This document shows positions 10,110 to 20,500 of a stretch of 64,000 bases of DNA, one piece after another. The DNA comes from an uncultured Bacteroidales bacterium. GTDB lineage: Bacteria > Bacteroidota > Bacteroidia > Bacteroidales > FEN-979. The stretch's first letter is position 1; each line of letters starts with the position of its first letter. The position numbers and the translations under genes are program-made. The notes below the pieces were generated by a model. The model was not told the DNA's origin. It saw only the letters and a list, made by a program, of their open reading frames with translations, and did no database searches. The stretch is from positions 186,001 to 250,000 of the forward strand of contig CAISRB010000012.1 in NCBI GenBank assembly GCA_903887775.1, given 5' to 3'.

Positions 10110-13100
10110 ATGATAATGGACGGGGAAAACATCCTGATCAGTAAACTCAATGAGTTTACCAGGAAATATTATAAGAACAAGATCATCAGGGGGGCCTTGA
10201 TCAGCCTGGGGGTATTATTATCGCTATACCTGATGGAGATCCTGCTCGAGTACTTCAGCTATTTTCCTTCACTGGCCCGTATCATTCTTGTAAACCTTTA
10301 CCTTATAACCACAGCCATTTGCCTGGGATTCCTTGTGATCAAACCTGCATTAAAATACCTGAGGATAGGCAAAACACTGACTAAGGAACAGGCTGCCCTT
10401 ATTATCGGTGAACATTTCAGCGAAATTGGCGATAAACTGCTGAACACACTTCAGCTGATTGAACAACAAAACGATTCAACGGAAAGCGTCGGATTGCTCC
10501 TGGCAAGCATAGACCAGAGGATTAAGGCATTGAAACCGATACCTTTTGTGAAAGTCATAAACCTGAAGAAAAATGCAAAATATCTCAGGTATGCACTTCC
10601 TCCTGTTATTATTTTACTTCTTTTACTGCTGATTGAACCTGCCATCGTATCTGACCCGACCCTAAGGCTGATTCAGTTCAATGAAAAATTTACCCCCCCT
10701 GCCCTATTCAGAATCATCGTGCTTAATAAAGATCTGAAAGCAATGCAGCAGGATGATTTTAACCTCAGGATTGAACTCAGGGGAAATGAAATACCGGAGG
10801 AAGTATTCGTGAAAACAGGAAATTCAACATTTCCGATGAAACGAGAAAACAAATCTGATTATTCCTATAATTTCAAAGCACTTCAGGAAAATACTGTGTT
10901 TACACTTATTGCTGATGAGAAAGAATCGGGGGAATATACAATCAATGTTTATCCCAAGCCCATTATTTTAAATTTTGAAACCCGCCTCGATTACCCATCA
11001 TATACCGGCAAGCAAACCGAGACACTTAGCAACATTGGCGATTTTATTATTCCGGAAGGCACCATACTCTCCTGGATTGTTTATACAAGGGATGTGACAG
11101 CAGTAAAATTCAGAATGCCAAAAGAAGAAATTAAACTTGAAAATAAAACTTCCGGCGTATTTACCTGCTCGAAACGCTTTCCCGAGTCAACCAGATACTC
11201 GATACTCCAGGAGAATGAGTTCTCGAAAAAATCAGATTCCTTAGGGTATTCGGTGACTGTGGTTAAAGATGCTTTTCCTGAGATTACCGTGAAAGAGACT
11301 GCTGATACATCAAACACCGGTAAACTGTTTTTCGAGGGAACTATAAAAGATGATTACGGATTTTCGAAATTACTTTTCTGGTTTTCGGTAAAGGGAGAAA
11401 ACGATAGCTTATATAAACCAGTCAAAACGGAAACAATTGCAATTGATAAAAAAAATCCATCCCAGGTTTACTTTTATTCCCTTGACTTTTCAAACCTGGA
11501 GATTAGTCCCGGTGAACAATATTCTTATTATTTTGAAGTCTGGGATAATGACGGAATACATGGACCAAAACCTGCCCGTACAACAGCGATGACATTTGAA
11601 GTCCCATCCCTCGAGAAAATCGCTGAATCGACTGATCAAAACGCGGAGAACATCAGGAAAGACCTGAATCAGAGCCTGGAGGAAACAAAAAATATTAGCA
11701 AGTCACTGGACGAGATAAACAGAAGAATGGTAGACCAGAATGATGTCACATGGAAAGAAAAAAAGAAAATAGAGGAAGTGATAAAGGCGAATGAGAAAAT
11801 TCAGAAACAGGTAGAAGAGTTTAAGGCAAAAAGCGATCAGAATATAAAGAACGAGCAACAATACCTTAAAACGAGTGAAAGAATATTGGAGAAGCAAAAA
11901 AAGCTTAACGAACTAGCAAACCAGTTGCTCACAGAGGAAATGAAAGAGACGATAAGGGAAATGAAGAAACTGCTTAACCAGATGGACAAGAGCAAGCTGA
12001 ATGACCTTTTGCCCAAGATGAAACAAATGAATGAAAACCTTGAAAAGGAACTCGACCGGAACCTCCAGCTTTTCAAGCAAATAGAGTTTGAAAGAAAACT
12101 TGAACAGAACACGGCAGAATTGAAAAATCTTGCTGATCAGCAAAATAAACTGGCCGATCAGACGAGGGACGAGAAGAAATCAGGCGAAAAGCTGGCATCT
12201 GAGCAAAAAGCAATTGAACAAAAATTCGATACAATCAGCAAATCACTCGATGAGTTAAAAAAGCAAGGCCAGGAAATAGAAAGCACTCCTGATCTTAAAA
12301 ATACGAAAGATGATATAGAGTCTATAAATCAGGAGCTTCTCAGGAACGAAGAGCTGATAAAATCAAAAAAAATGAAGGATGCTTCGAGGAATCAGAAAAA
12401 AACATCCGGGGAAATGAAGGATCTGGCCAATAAACTTGAGAATATGCAGGAAGAATCGACAGAGGAAGCCGAGGAAGAAGATGCCGGAGCTCTCAAACTT
12501 TTATTGCAAAACCTGAATAAGCTTTCATTTCAACAGGAAGATCTGATTTACCAGACTAGGAATATCAATAGGAATGATCCAAAGTATCTTCAATTAATTG
12601 AGGACCAGAAACAGGTCAGTGATAAATTTAAAACGATAGAAGATTCATTAAACAGGATAGCCAGAAGGGAAATTATGATGAAAAGCATCATCACGAAAGA
12701 AGTTTCATCAGTAAAAGAGAATCTGGAGTACACTGAAAAATCACTTCAGGATCGACAGATAGCAGCAGCAATGGCCAGGCAGCAGTATAGTATGACAAGT
12801 ATGAATAATCTTGCGTTATTGCTTGATGAAGCGCTCAGGCAAATGAAAGATCAAATGAATGATGCAAAAATGAGCAGTGGCCAGAAAGCCTGCAAGAAAC
12901 CGGGTAAACAAGGCGGTAAGAAAAGCATGAGTTCGATGAGACAAATGCAGCAGGAAATGAGTGAAAAGCTTGAAAAAATGAAACAGGGCATCAATAATAA
13001 ATCAAAGAATGGAACGAGTCCAAAAACAGGGGAAGAAGAAAGCACGAACAAGGAAATAGCTAAAATGGCAGCAGAGCAGGAAGCGATACGAGAAGCACTT

Positions 13101-13469
13101 CAGGAATATGAGAATGCAATGAAAGAGCAGGGAATAAAGGACAATGGAAACCTTAATATGATTATTGACGGGATGGAGAAGAATGAGAATGATATTTTGA
13201 ATCAACGAATCAATCAGGAAACCATAAACAGGCAGCAACAGATAGTTACAAGAATGCTGGATTCAGAGAAAGCTGAACAAAAGCGGGATAAAGAAGAGAA
13301 AAGGGAATCTGTCGAGGCAAAAAATCAGGTATTAAGTAACCCTGAAGCAAATTTTAAGTATAAGAAGAATAGCAATGCAGGGACAGATATGATTAACTTT
13401 ACGCCTGCACCGGTAAATTATTATTATAGAAGCAAGGCATCAGAGTATATTTTAAAAATAGGGAAATAG
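10110..13469 (+). CDS. DUF4175-like membrane/coiled-coil protein
   Basis: 1119 aa; N-terminal TM helices, beta-rich middle, long Lys/Glu/Gln-rich coiled coil; typical Bacteroidetes DUF4175 layout. Confidence 0.75.
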   Translation: MIMDGENILISKLNEFTRKYYKNKIIRGALISLGVLLSLYLMEILLEYFSYFPSLARIILVNLYLITTAICLGFLVIKPALKYLRIGKTLTKEQAALIIGEHFSEIGDKLLNTLQLIEQQNDSTESVGLLLASIDQRIKALKPIPFVKVINLKKNAKYLRYALPPVIILLLLLLIEPAIVSDPTLRLIQFNEKFTPPALFRIIVLNKDLKAMQQDDFNLRIELRGNEIPEEVFVKTGNSTFPMKRENKSDYSYNFKALQENTVFTLIADEKESGEYTINVYPKPIILNFETRLDYPSYTGKQTETLSNIGDFIIPEGTILSWIVYTRDVTAVKFRMPKEEIKLENKTSGVFTCSKRFPESTRYSILQENEFSKKSDSLGYSVTVVKDAFPEITVKETADTSNTGKLFFEGTIKDDYGFSKLLFWFSVKGENDSLYKPVKTETIAIDKKNPSQVYFYSLDFSNLEISPGEQYSYYFEVWDNDGIHGPKPARTTAMTFEVPSLEKIAESTDQNAENIRKDLNQSLEETKNISKSLDEINRRMVDQNDVTWKEKKKIEEVIKANEKIQKQVEEFKAKSDQNIKNEQQYLKTSERILEKQKKLNELANQLLTEEMKETIREMKKLLNQMDKSKLNDLLPKMKQMNENLEKELDRNLQLFKQIEFERKLEQNTAELKNLADQQNKLADQTRDEKKSGEKLASEQKAIEQKFDTISKSLDELKKQGQEIESTPDLKNTKDDIESINQELLRNEELIKSKKMKDASRNQKKTSGEMKDLANKLENMQEESTEEAEEEDAGALKLLLQNLNKLSFQQEDLIYQTRNINRNDPKYLQLIEDQKQVSDKFKTIEDSLNRIARREIMMKSIITKEVSSVKENLEYTEKSLQDRQIAAAMARQQYSMTSMNNLALLLDEALRQMKDQMNDAKMSSGQKACKKPGKQGGKKSMSSMRQMQQEMSEKLEKMKQGINNKSKNGTSPKTGEEESTNKEIAKMAAEQEAIREALQEYENAMKEQGIKDNGNLNMIIDGMEKNENDILNQRINQETINRQQQIVTRMLDSEKAEQKRDKEEKRESVEAKNQVLSNPEANFKYKKNSNAGTDMINFTPAPVNYYYRSKASEYILKIGK

Positions 13470-13558
13470 TAAAAAGGCCGTTTACAGAATACTTCGTATA
13501 TAGGCTTAATTGTAATGCGGGTAGTTTATGTGAAGTTGAAAAACCAAATTATTAGCAC

Positions 13559-14047
13559 ATGAAAAAGGATTACAGGGAAATAGTTATAGCAGGGAAAACT
13601 GAACTATATAAACTCGAAAGGTTTATAGAAGAAATATGTGATTTTCATAATATCAATAATGAATATTTTGGAAATATTCTTCTGGCATCTACAGAGGCAG
13701 CGAACATACTTATTTCTGTTTCTGAGGGGAAAAGCGGTACGGCTCTGGTCATAACCTTTGAGAAAACAGTAAAAGGATTTACCTTCAAACTAAAGTTTAA
13801 CGGGGAAGATATTCCGGGCGGAACAGATCATTTCCTTGAAACCGAGATAAGAAAACATAAACTCGCAAAGGAAATTTATATTATCAAAGCACTTGCAGAT
13901 GAAGTAACGATTTCGGTAAAAGGAGAATCAATAACACTTACCTTTTATGTATCGAGCATGAATTATGAAAAATCCCTGATGAGGATCAATAAACTGAAAG
14001 AATACTGGGTTAAAAAGACCAGTTCAGTAAATAAGGGAAATGAATAA
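13559..14047 (+). CDS. RsbW-like ATP-binding protein (HATPase_c_2 family)
   Basis: Small ATPase-like fold (ASTEAANILISVSEGKSGTALVITFEKTVKGFTFKLKFNGEDIPGG) directly before ybeY. Confidence 0.6.
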   Translation: MKKDYREIVIAGKTELYKLERFIEEICDFHNINNEYFGNILLASTEAANILISVSEGKSGTALVITFEKTVKGFTFKLKFNGEDIPGGTDHFLETEIRKHKLAKEIYIIKALADEVTISVKGESITLTFYVSSMNYEKSLMRINKLKEYWVKKTSSVNKGNE

Positions 14048-14468
14048 GCAGATTCATTTTTTTTCATATAAAATCAAGTATCTTATAAAAAATAAGCGAA
14101 AGCTGATAGAATGGCTTGAAAGGGTCATTACTGAAAACGGTAAGATCACAGGAGAGATCAACCTGATTATTACAAGCGATAAAGTTTTACAAGAGATTAA
14201 TATAAAATATTTATATACTGACAAATACACCGACACGATCAGCTTTATATTATCAGAGGAGGAAGAAATAGTAAGCGGAGATATTTATATAAGCATTGAA
14301 AGGGTTATTGAAAATGCAGGAAAATACAAAGTCAGCCAGGAAGATGAGTTAAACCGAATCTTAGTCCATAGTGTTTTACATCTAATGGGGTATGATGACA
14401 AAACTCGAAAGGAAAGACTTACGATGAGGAAATTAGAAAATAAATATCTGGACATGGTTATGCAATAA
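14040..14468 (+). CDS. ybeY: Endoribonuclease YbeY
   Basis: YTDTISFILSEEEEIVSGDIYIS...ILVHSVLHLMGYDDKTRKER metal-binding motif. Confidence 0.92.
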   Translation: MNKQIHFFSYKIKYLIKNKRKLIEWLERVITENGKITGEINLIITSDKVLQEINIKYLYTDKYTDTISFILSEEEEIVSGDIYISIERVIENAGKYKVSQEDELNRILVHSVLHLMGYDDKTRKERLTMRKLENKYLDMVMQ

Positions 14469-14489
14469 AGTATTTCAACTAAGAGGTGG

Positions 14490-14527
14490 ATCGCGTTGAA
14501 TTGTTATTTATTTCAACGCGATTTTTA
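14490..14527 (+). terminator. Rho-independent terminator after ybeY
   Basis: ATCGCGTTGAA - loop - TTCAACGCGAT followed by TTTTATTA. Confidence 0.85.
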
Positions 14528-14587
14528 TTATAAGGGAAGACAAACACCAGGGGAAAGAAGTATATTAGCTGATAGGTAAGAATTAAT

Positions 14588-14603
14588 TGTTCCACGTGAA
14601 ACT
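14588..14603 (+). promoter_or_regulatory. parS-like site, upstream of mnmG
   Basis: TGTTCCACGTGAAACT, 14/16 to TGTTTCACGTGAAACA. Confidence 0.7.
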
Positions 14604-14663
14604 ATTTCAAAGTTCCAAAGATGAATTATAATTAAGCTAAGGGTTAAAAAGTTTCAAAAATCA

Positions 14664-16544
14664 ATGGGAAGAATTAAAGAGAAATTTGATTTAATAGTCG
14701 TGGGAGGCGGGCATGCAGGATGTGAGGCAGCCGCGGCCGCGGCAAATATGGGATCAAAAGTGTTATTGATTACGATGAATATGACAAACCTCGCACAGAT
14801 GTCATGTAACCCTTCAGTCGGAGGAATAGCAAAAGGTCAAATTGTTCGCGAAATAGATGCTCTGGGAGGATATACAGGAATCGTTGCTGATAATACGATG
14901 ATACAATTTCGGATGCTGAACCTTTCAAAAGGACCTGCAATGTGGAGCCCGAGAGCACAAAACGACAGGGTTTTGTATTCCCTTGAATGGAGAAGTATTT
15001 TAGAGGGGATAAACAATCTGGATTTTTGGCAGGATATCGTAACTTCAGTGATTGTTAAAGGACAAAAAGCTGTCGGAGTTAAAACCCTGATGGGCTTGAA
15101 TTTTTTTTCAAAGACCGTTGTACTTTCAAATGGCACATTTTTAAACGGAATAATACACATTGGAATAAAGCAATTTTCAGGAGGACGAATAGGAGAGGGG
15201 ACCTCAAAAAATTTAACAGAAAACCTTAAAGATTTAGGAATCCTGTCCAGCAGGATGAAAACAGGCACTCCGGTCAGGGCAGATGGAAGATCTCTTGATT
15301 TTTCGAAAATGATTGAACAGAAAGGTGACAAGATCCCCGGAAAATTTTCATTCGCTTCAACACGAAAATTAACAAAACAAAGAAGTTGTTTTCTGACATA
15401 TACAAACCCGGAAGTTCACGAAATATTGAAACAGGGGTTTGATCAGTCGCCTCTGTTTACAGGAAGGATAAAAGGAAGAGGACCCAGGTATTGTCCGTCA
15501 ATTGAAGATAAAATTGAACGGTTTGCTTCGAAGGACAAGCATCAGCTGTTCATTGAGCCGGAAGGCTGGAACACTGTGGAATATTACGTAAACGGATTTT
15601 CATCTTCCTTGCCTGAAGAGATACAGTTTAAAGCTTTGAGAAAAGTCCCGGGGTTTAAAAATGCAAAGTTTTTCAGGCCGGGTTATGCTATAGAATATGA
15701 TTACTTTCCACCATCCCAATTAAGTTTTAATCTTGAAACAAAACAAATTGAAAACCTTTTTTTCGCGGGGCAAATTAATGGAACGACCGGATATGAAGAA
15801 GCTGCTGCCCAGGGATTGATGGCAGGGATTAATGCGCATCTTAAGGTTAAACAAAAGCCGGGCTTCATTTTAAAAAGATCCGAAGCCTATATCGGTGTTT
15901 TAATCGATGATTTAATAACAAAAGGCACAGATGAGCCTTACAGAATGTTTACTTCAAGAGCGGAATACAGGATACTTTTACGGCAGGATAATGCGGACTT
16001 CAGGCTGACTGAGAAATCGCATGAACTGGGATTGGCCAAACCCGAAAGATTAAAAGAGTTAAAAAAGAAATATGGCAAAATACGCAGCCTCGAAAAACTT
16101 ATGCAGGAAGAATCTGTCACGCCGGCAGAAATTAATCCATTTCTTCATACCAGGGGCTTATCGCTGATCAGACAAAAAAACAGGATAGAAACGATAATAC
16201 AAAGGCCACAGGTCAAAATAATCGATCTGTACAGGAACATAGAAAAGATAAGGGAACTGATAGATGCAATAGGCAAGGTTAGAAATGATGAAATAGAAGA
16301 AGCCGAATTGCTTGTTAAATACCGTTCATATATTGAAAAGGAAAAAGAAGTTGCTGACAGACTTGGTAAATTTGAGGATTATTTATTACCCAAAAACCTG
16401 AATTTTCATACTATTTTATCTCTTTCTTATGAGGCCAGGGAAAAATTGTCGAGGATAAAACCCGAAACAATAGGGCAGGCTTCAAGAATAAGTGGAGTGT
16501 CTCCTTCTGATGTTTCTGTTCTTATCGTATTTTTGGGAAAATAG
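14664..16544 (+). CDS. mnmG: tRNA uridine-5-carboxymethylaminomethyl modification enzyme MnmG/GidA
   Basis: FDLIVVGGGHAGCEAAAAAANMGSKVLLITMN, CNPSVGGIAKGQIVREIDALGG, FAGQINGTTGYEEAAAQGLMAGINA. Confidence 0.98.
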   Translation: MGRIKEKFDLIVVGGGHAGCEAAAAAANMGSKVLLITMNMTNLAQMSCNPSVGGIAKGQIVREIDALGGYTGIVADNTMIQFRMLNLSKGPAMWSPRAQNDRVLYSLEWRSILEGINNLDFWQDIVTSVIVKGQKAVGVKTLMGLNFFSKTVVLSNGTFLNGIIHIGIKQFSGGRIGEGTSKNLTENLKDLGILSSRMKTGTPVRADGRSLDFSKMIEQKGDKIPGKFSFASTRKLTKQRSCFLTYTNPEVHEILKQGFDQSPLFTGRIKGRGPRYCPSIEDKIERFASKDKHQLFIEPEGWNTVEYYVNGFSSSLPEEIQFKALRKVPGFKNAKFFRPGYAIEYDYFPPSQLSFNLETKQIENLFFAGQINGTTGYEEAAAQGLMAGINAHLKVKQKPGFILKRSEAYIGVLIDDLITKGTDEPYRMFTSRAEYRILLRQDNADFRLTEKSHELGLAKPERLKELKKKYGKIRSLEKLMQEESVTPAEINPFLHTRGLSLIRQKNRIETIIQRPQVKIIDLYRNIEKIRELIDAIGKVRNDEIEEAELLVKYRSYIEKEKEVADRLGKFEDYLLPKNLNFHTILSLSYEAREKLSRIKPETIGQASRISGVSPSDVSVLIVFLGK

Positions 16545-16548
16545 AAAT

Positions 16549-16564
16549 TGTTTCACGTGGAACT
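16549..16564 (+). promoter_or_regulatory. parS-like site, downstream of mnmG
   Basis: TGTTTCACGTGGAACT, 14/16 to TGTTTCACGTGAAACA; core GTTTCACGTGGAAC identical to the reverse complement of the 14588 site. Confidence 0.7.
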
Positions 16565-16570
16565 ATCAAA

Positions 16571-17461
16571 ATGGAACTATTAAAAAACTGTCCTTCCTGC
16601 AATTCAATCGAATTCAAAACAAATTTTACTGGTTGTGATTACTTCCTTTCAAAGGAGGAGTTCACGATCATGGAATGCATTGATTGCGGACTACGATTCA
16701 CGAACCCAAGACCTGCGTTTGACGACATCATCAAGTATTATAATTCGACTGAATACATCTCTCATGATACCAGCAAAAAAGGATTAGTGACATGGCTTTA
16801 TAAAGCCGCCAGGAATTTTATGCTCAGGAAAAAGTTTTCAATTGTTTCAAATTATTCAAAAGGAAAACGAATCCTCGATATTGGTTGCGGGACAGCTGAG
16901 TTTTTAAACTTTTGCAAGAAACATGGATTTGAAGCTTTCGGTGTTGAGCTTAATGAAAAACCCAGGGAAGCGGGTAAGAAAAATTATGGACTGGATATCA
17001 GGGAAAAAACCCCTGACTTTCAGAATGAGAATTTCAAATTTGACTGTATTACTCTTTGGCATGTCCTGGAGCATATTCATAATTTATCGGAATTAGTCAA
17101 TTCGATAAAGGAACTTTTAAAACCTGATGGAGTTTTAATTATTGCTTTACCGAATTCCTCCTCCTGGGATGCGGTTCATTATAAAAAATACTGGGCGGCC
17201 TATGATCTCCCAAGGCATCTTTACCATTTCAATAAAAACTCATTCAGAAAATTTGCAGGAAACCATCAGCTGAAAATCGTGAAGATTCTTCCACAGGTTC
17301 TTGACTCATTTTACATTTCTTTACTCAGTGAAAAATATATGGGTGGAACTCAAAATTTAATTAAAGCTGGTTTTAAAGGAGCAATATCAAATTTAATGGC
17401 AGGAAAACATGAATCCGGTCATTCAAGTCTGATATATATCCTTTTCCCGGAAATTTCTTAA
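16571..17461 (+). CDS. Class I SAM-dependent methyltransferase with N-terminal zinc ribbon
   Basis: CPSCNSIEFKTNFTGCDYFLSKEEFTIMECIDCGLRFTNPRP; RILDIGCGTAEFLNFCKKHGFEAFGVE; LWHVLEHIHNL. Confidence 0.88.
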   Translation: MELLKNCPSCNSIEFKTNFTGCDYFLSKEEFTIMECIDCGLRFTNPRPAFDDIIKYYNSTEYISHDTSKKGLVTWLYKAARNFMLRKKFSIVSNYSKGKRILDIGCGTAEFLNFCKKHGFEAFGVELNEKPREAGKKNYGLDIREKTPDFQNENFKFDCITLWHVLEHIHNLSELVNSIKELLKPDGVLIIALPNSSSWDAVHYKKYWAAYDLPRHLYHFNKNSFRKFAGNHQLKIVKILPQVLDSFYISLLSEKYMGGTQNLIKAGFKGAISNLMAGKHESGHSSLIYILFPEIS

Positions 17462-17541
17462 TTTTAAGCTCACAGACGAACGATTATTCTTACCGGGACG
17501 ATATCCCGGCCGGAGAAAAATAATGCTTTATAGAAAGCCAA

Positions 17542-20500
17542 ATGAAGCCGAATGTATCACGCGGAAAATCAATTAATTATGCGCTTCTGGCCCTACTTTC
17601 AGGAATTTTCTTTGTGCTTTGCCTGATCACTGCAGAATTTATTTTAATAAGAAGAAATAAGCCTGAACAAATTTCTTCAAGGCTTGAACAGGTTTTACAC
17701 AGGAAGGAATTACAGGCAAAAAACATATTGAATATAAACAGCTATGATTTTTTACAGACATCGAAGCTGAAAGGGCAAAATAATTTCCCGGAATCTTTGC
17801 CCGACATCCGGAAAAACGGAATAGCCTTACAATATTATCTCCACGACAGCCTTGTTTTTTGGTCCGACAATTCCGTTGATGAATTAAAGAGCAATCAACT
17901 GGTGAAAGAAGATAATATTCAAAAATTACCCAATGGCTGGTACCAGGTATTAGTTTTTAAGAAAGGAAATATTAAAACAGTTTGCCTGATACTTATTAAA
18001 TATGAATACTCATTCGAAAATGAATATCTTGAAAATACCTTCCAGAAAGATTTTGATATCCCTGAAAATATTGGAATCTCTCATGAACTGGTAAAAAATC
18101 CGGTTTGTTCTGTTAATGGCACGCCATTATTTTCACTTGACTTTACTGGATATACTCCTTCATATGATCATTATGTATTCCTGTTGTTTTTCTTATTTCT
18201 CTCAGCATTTTTCTCCCTTAGTTTTGCGATTTATTTTCTTTATTCGGCAATCGAATGGCTCAGAAAAAAACCCTGGCTGTTTGTCATTTGCTTTATTGCC
18301 GATGTGGCCCTGCTGAGATTGCTGCAAATGTATTTTACCTTTCCTGCATCCCTGTACTCGACAGTCTGGTTTTCACCCCTGTATTATTCCTCATCAGTCT
18401 TCCTCCCGTCAGCCGGAGACTACCTGATCAATAGTTTAATCATGTTGATGGTCGCATATGTTGCGTTCGTAAAATTATACAGGGAAAAACCAATTCCCGG
18501 CCGGCAGCTTGCATCAGGAATATTTAATGGATGGAAAGCGGTCCTGTTTATTTTGGCAATATATATGCTTCTTTGTTACGGCCTGAACGACCTGATCAGG
18601 AATTCTTCTTTTTTTCTTGATTTGAAAGATATTTCGAAAATCGGGTTGCAAAGCTTAATAGGCCTGCTAATTGCATACCTGCTGTCTATGGCATTTTACC
18701 TTTTTTCCAGAACAGCCGGATCTTATACAGTTAACACCGACAGTAAAACTAAAGTTATTTTTATCAGCATTACAGCAGTTTGCGTTTTCCTTGTAAGCAT
18801 ATTTTGGTGGAATACCATTAACGCAATTATCCTGGCAATTCTCTTTGCGGCATTTTTATCACTGATTTTCTTTTACTATAACGAGAACATAAAGAGCAGT
18901 CCCTTTGCGAATATCATACTACCAATGATTTGGATGGCAGTGCTGGTTGCTGCAGTATTCAATTATGCAGGATATTCAAAAGAAAGGGAAGAGCGAAAAC
19001 TTATAGCCATGAAGCTGGCAACTGAAAAAAACCCTGTTACCGAGCTTTTTTATAATAAACTTGAACGCAAATTACTGAGTGATTCATTAATTCTCGTGAT
19101 GAGTAAAGATACTGATGCCGTCAGGGAGGGAGCTTTAGTAAAAAGGATAAAAACAGAATATATCAGGAATTACTGGAACAGGTTTACAGTCCAGATAACG
19201 GTTTGTCCCCCGGGTAAGATGCTCAGGATCCAACCAAGAGGATATGTCTTTGATTGCCAGCAATACTTCAGGCAGGTTTGTGAAAAAGTGGGAGAAAAAA
19301 CTGCAAATCCCAATTTGTTTTATCTTGATTATGAAACCGGAATAGAAACATACCTTGCTGTACTTAATCCACATGATTCTGCCGTAAATAGTAAAGACCA
19401 GGGAATTTTGATCTATATTGAATTTACCGCTAAAACTCCGGCAAAGGACCTGGGTTACCCAGAATTACTAATCGACAGGAGGATCATGAACATACCCGAT
19501 CTGGGTAATTATTCCTATGCGCTCTATCAAAGCGGGTCCCTGGTATATAAAACGGGGAAATACGCTTATACCATGGGATTAAATGACCTGATTCCTTCAT
19601 CTGACAGTGCTCCTTTTTTCAATTCAGCAGGGATGGACCACTTCAGGTTCAACATGAATAAATCCAGGGTGCTGGTGATCAGTAAAAAAGACGATAGTTT
19701 TCTTGGCGTGATTTCCCCGGCCTCTTACCTTTTTATTTTGTTTTCATTCCTGTCGCTGTTTCTGAACCTTATTTTCAGACCTTCGATATTGAGGGAATTC
19801 TCTTTTATGACCCTGAAAAGCCGCTTCCAGCTAGCTAATGTCGGAATCATAGTTGTTTCCTTCCTGATTTTGGGATGCCTGTTATTGTATTTTCTGATCC
19901 GGCTGAACAACCTTAAGAACATGGATTCATTCACCGAACGGACCCTGTCGGTTATTTCAGATATGCAAAATGATTTCGGGGACAAAGAAAATTTTAATAA
20001 ACCCGACAAAACATTTCTCGAGGAAGACCTTCAGAAATTATCAGGGATGTTTTATACCGATGTCAATGTTTATTCCCCAAACGGGAAGCTGATTTTATCA
20101 AGCAGGCCCCAGGTTTTTGATGAAGGTTTAATCTCCGGCAGAATGAATATCGGGGCATTGGCAGATCTTAGAAGTAACAGGCAATCGGTTTTTTTCCAGG
20201 ACGAGAAAATTGGTGCATATGATTATATCTCTGCTTATTTTCCTTTATTGAATGACAAAAACGAACTGCTTGCCTATATAAACCTGCCCTTTTTCTCCCG
20301 CCAGGAAGATCTTAAAAAGGAAATCAATGATTTTCTGGTAGCCTTCATGAACCTGTATATTTTATTTATCCTGATCAGTGTTTTTATTTCAATTGCCATT
20401 TCACGTTATCTGTCTGCACCTCTGCGGATCCTGGTTAGCAGGATGGAGGGCTTCCAGCTGGGAGAGCGGAATGAAAAGATAAGCTGGAACCATCACGATG

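Noticed and set aside
11837-12143. Reverse ORFs inside the DUF4175-like gene
   Set aside because: Phe/Ser/Leu-rich antisense of a Lys/Glu coiled coil, a known artefact.
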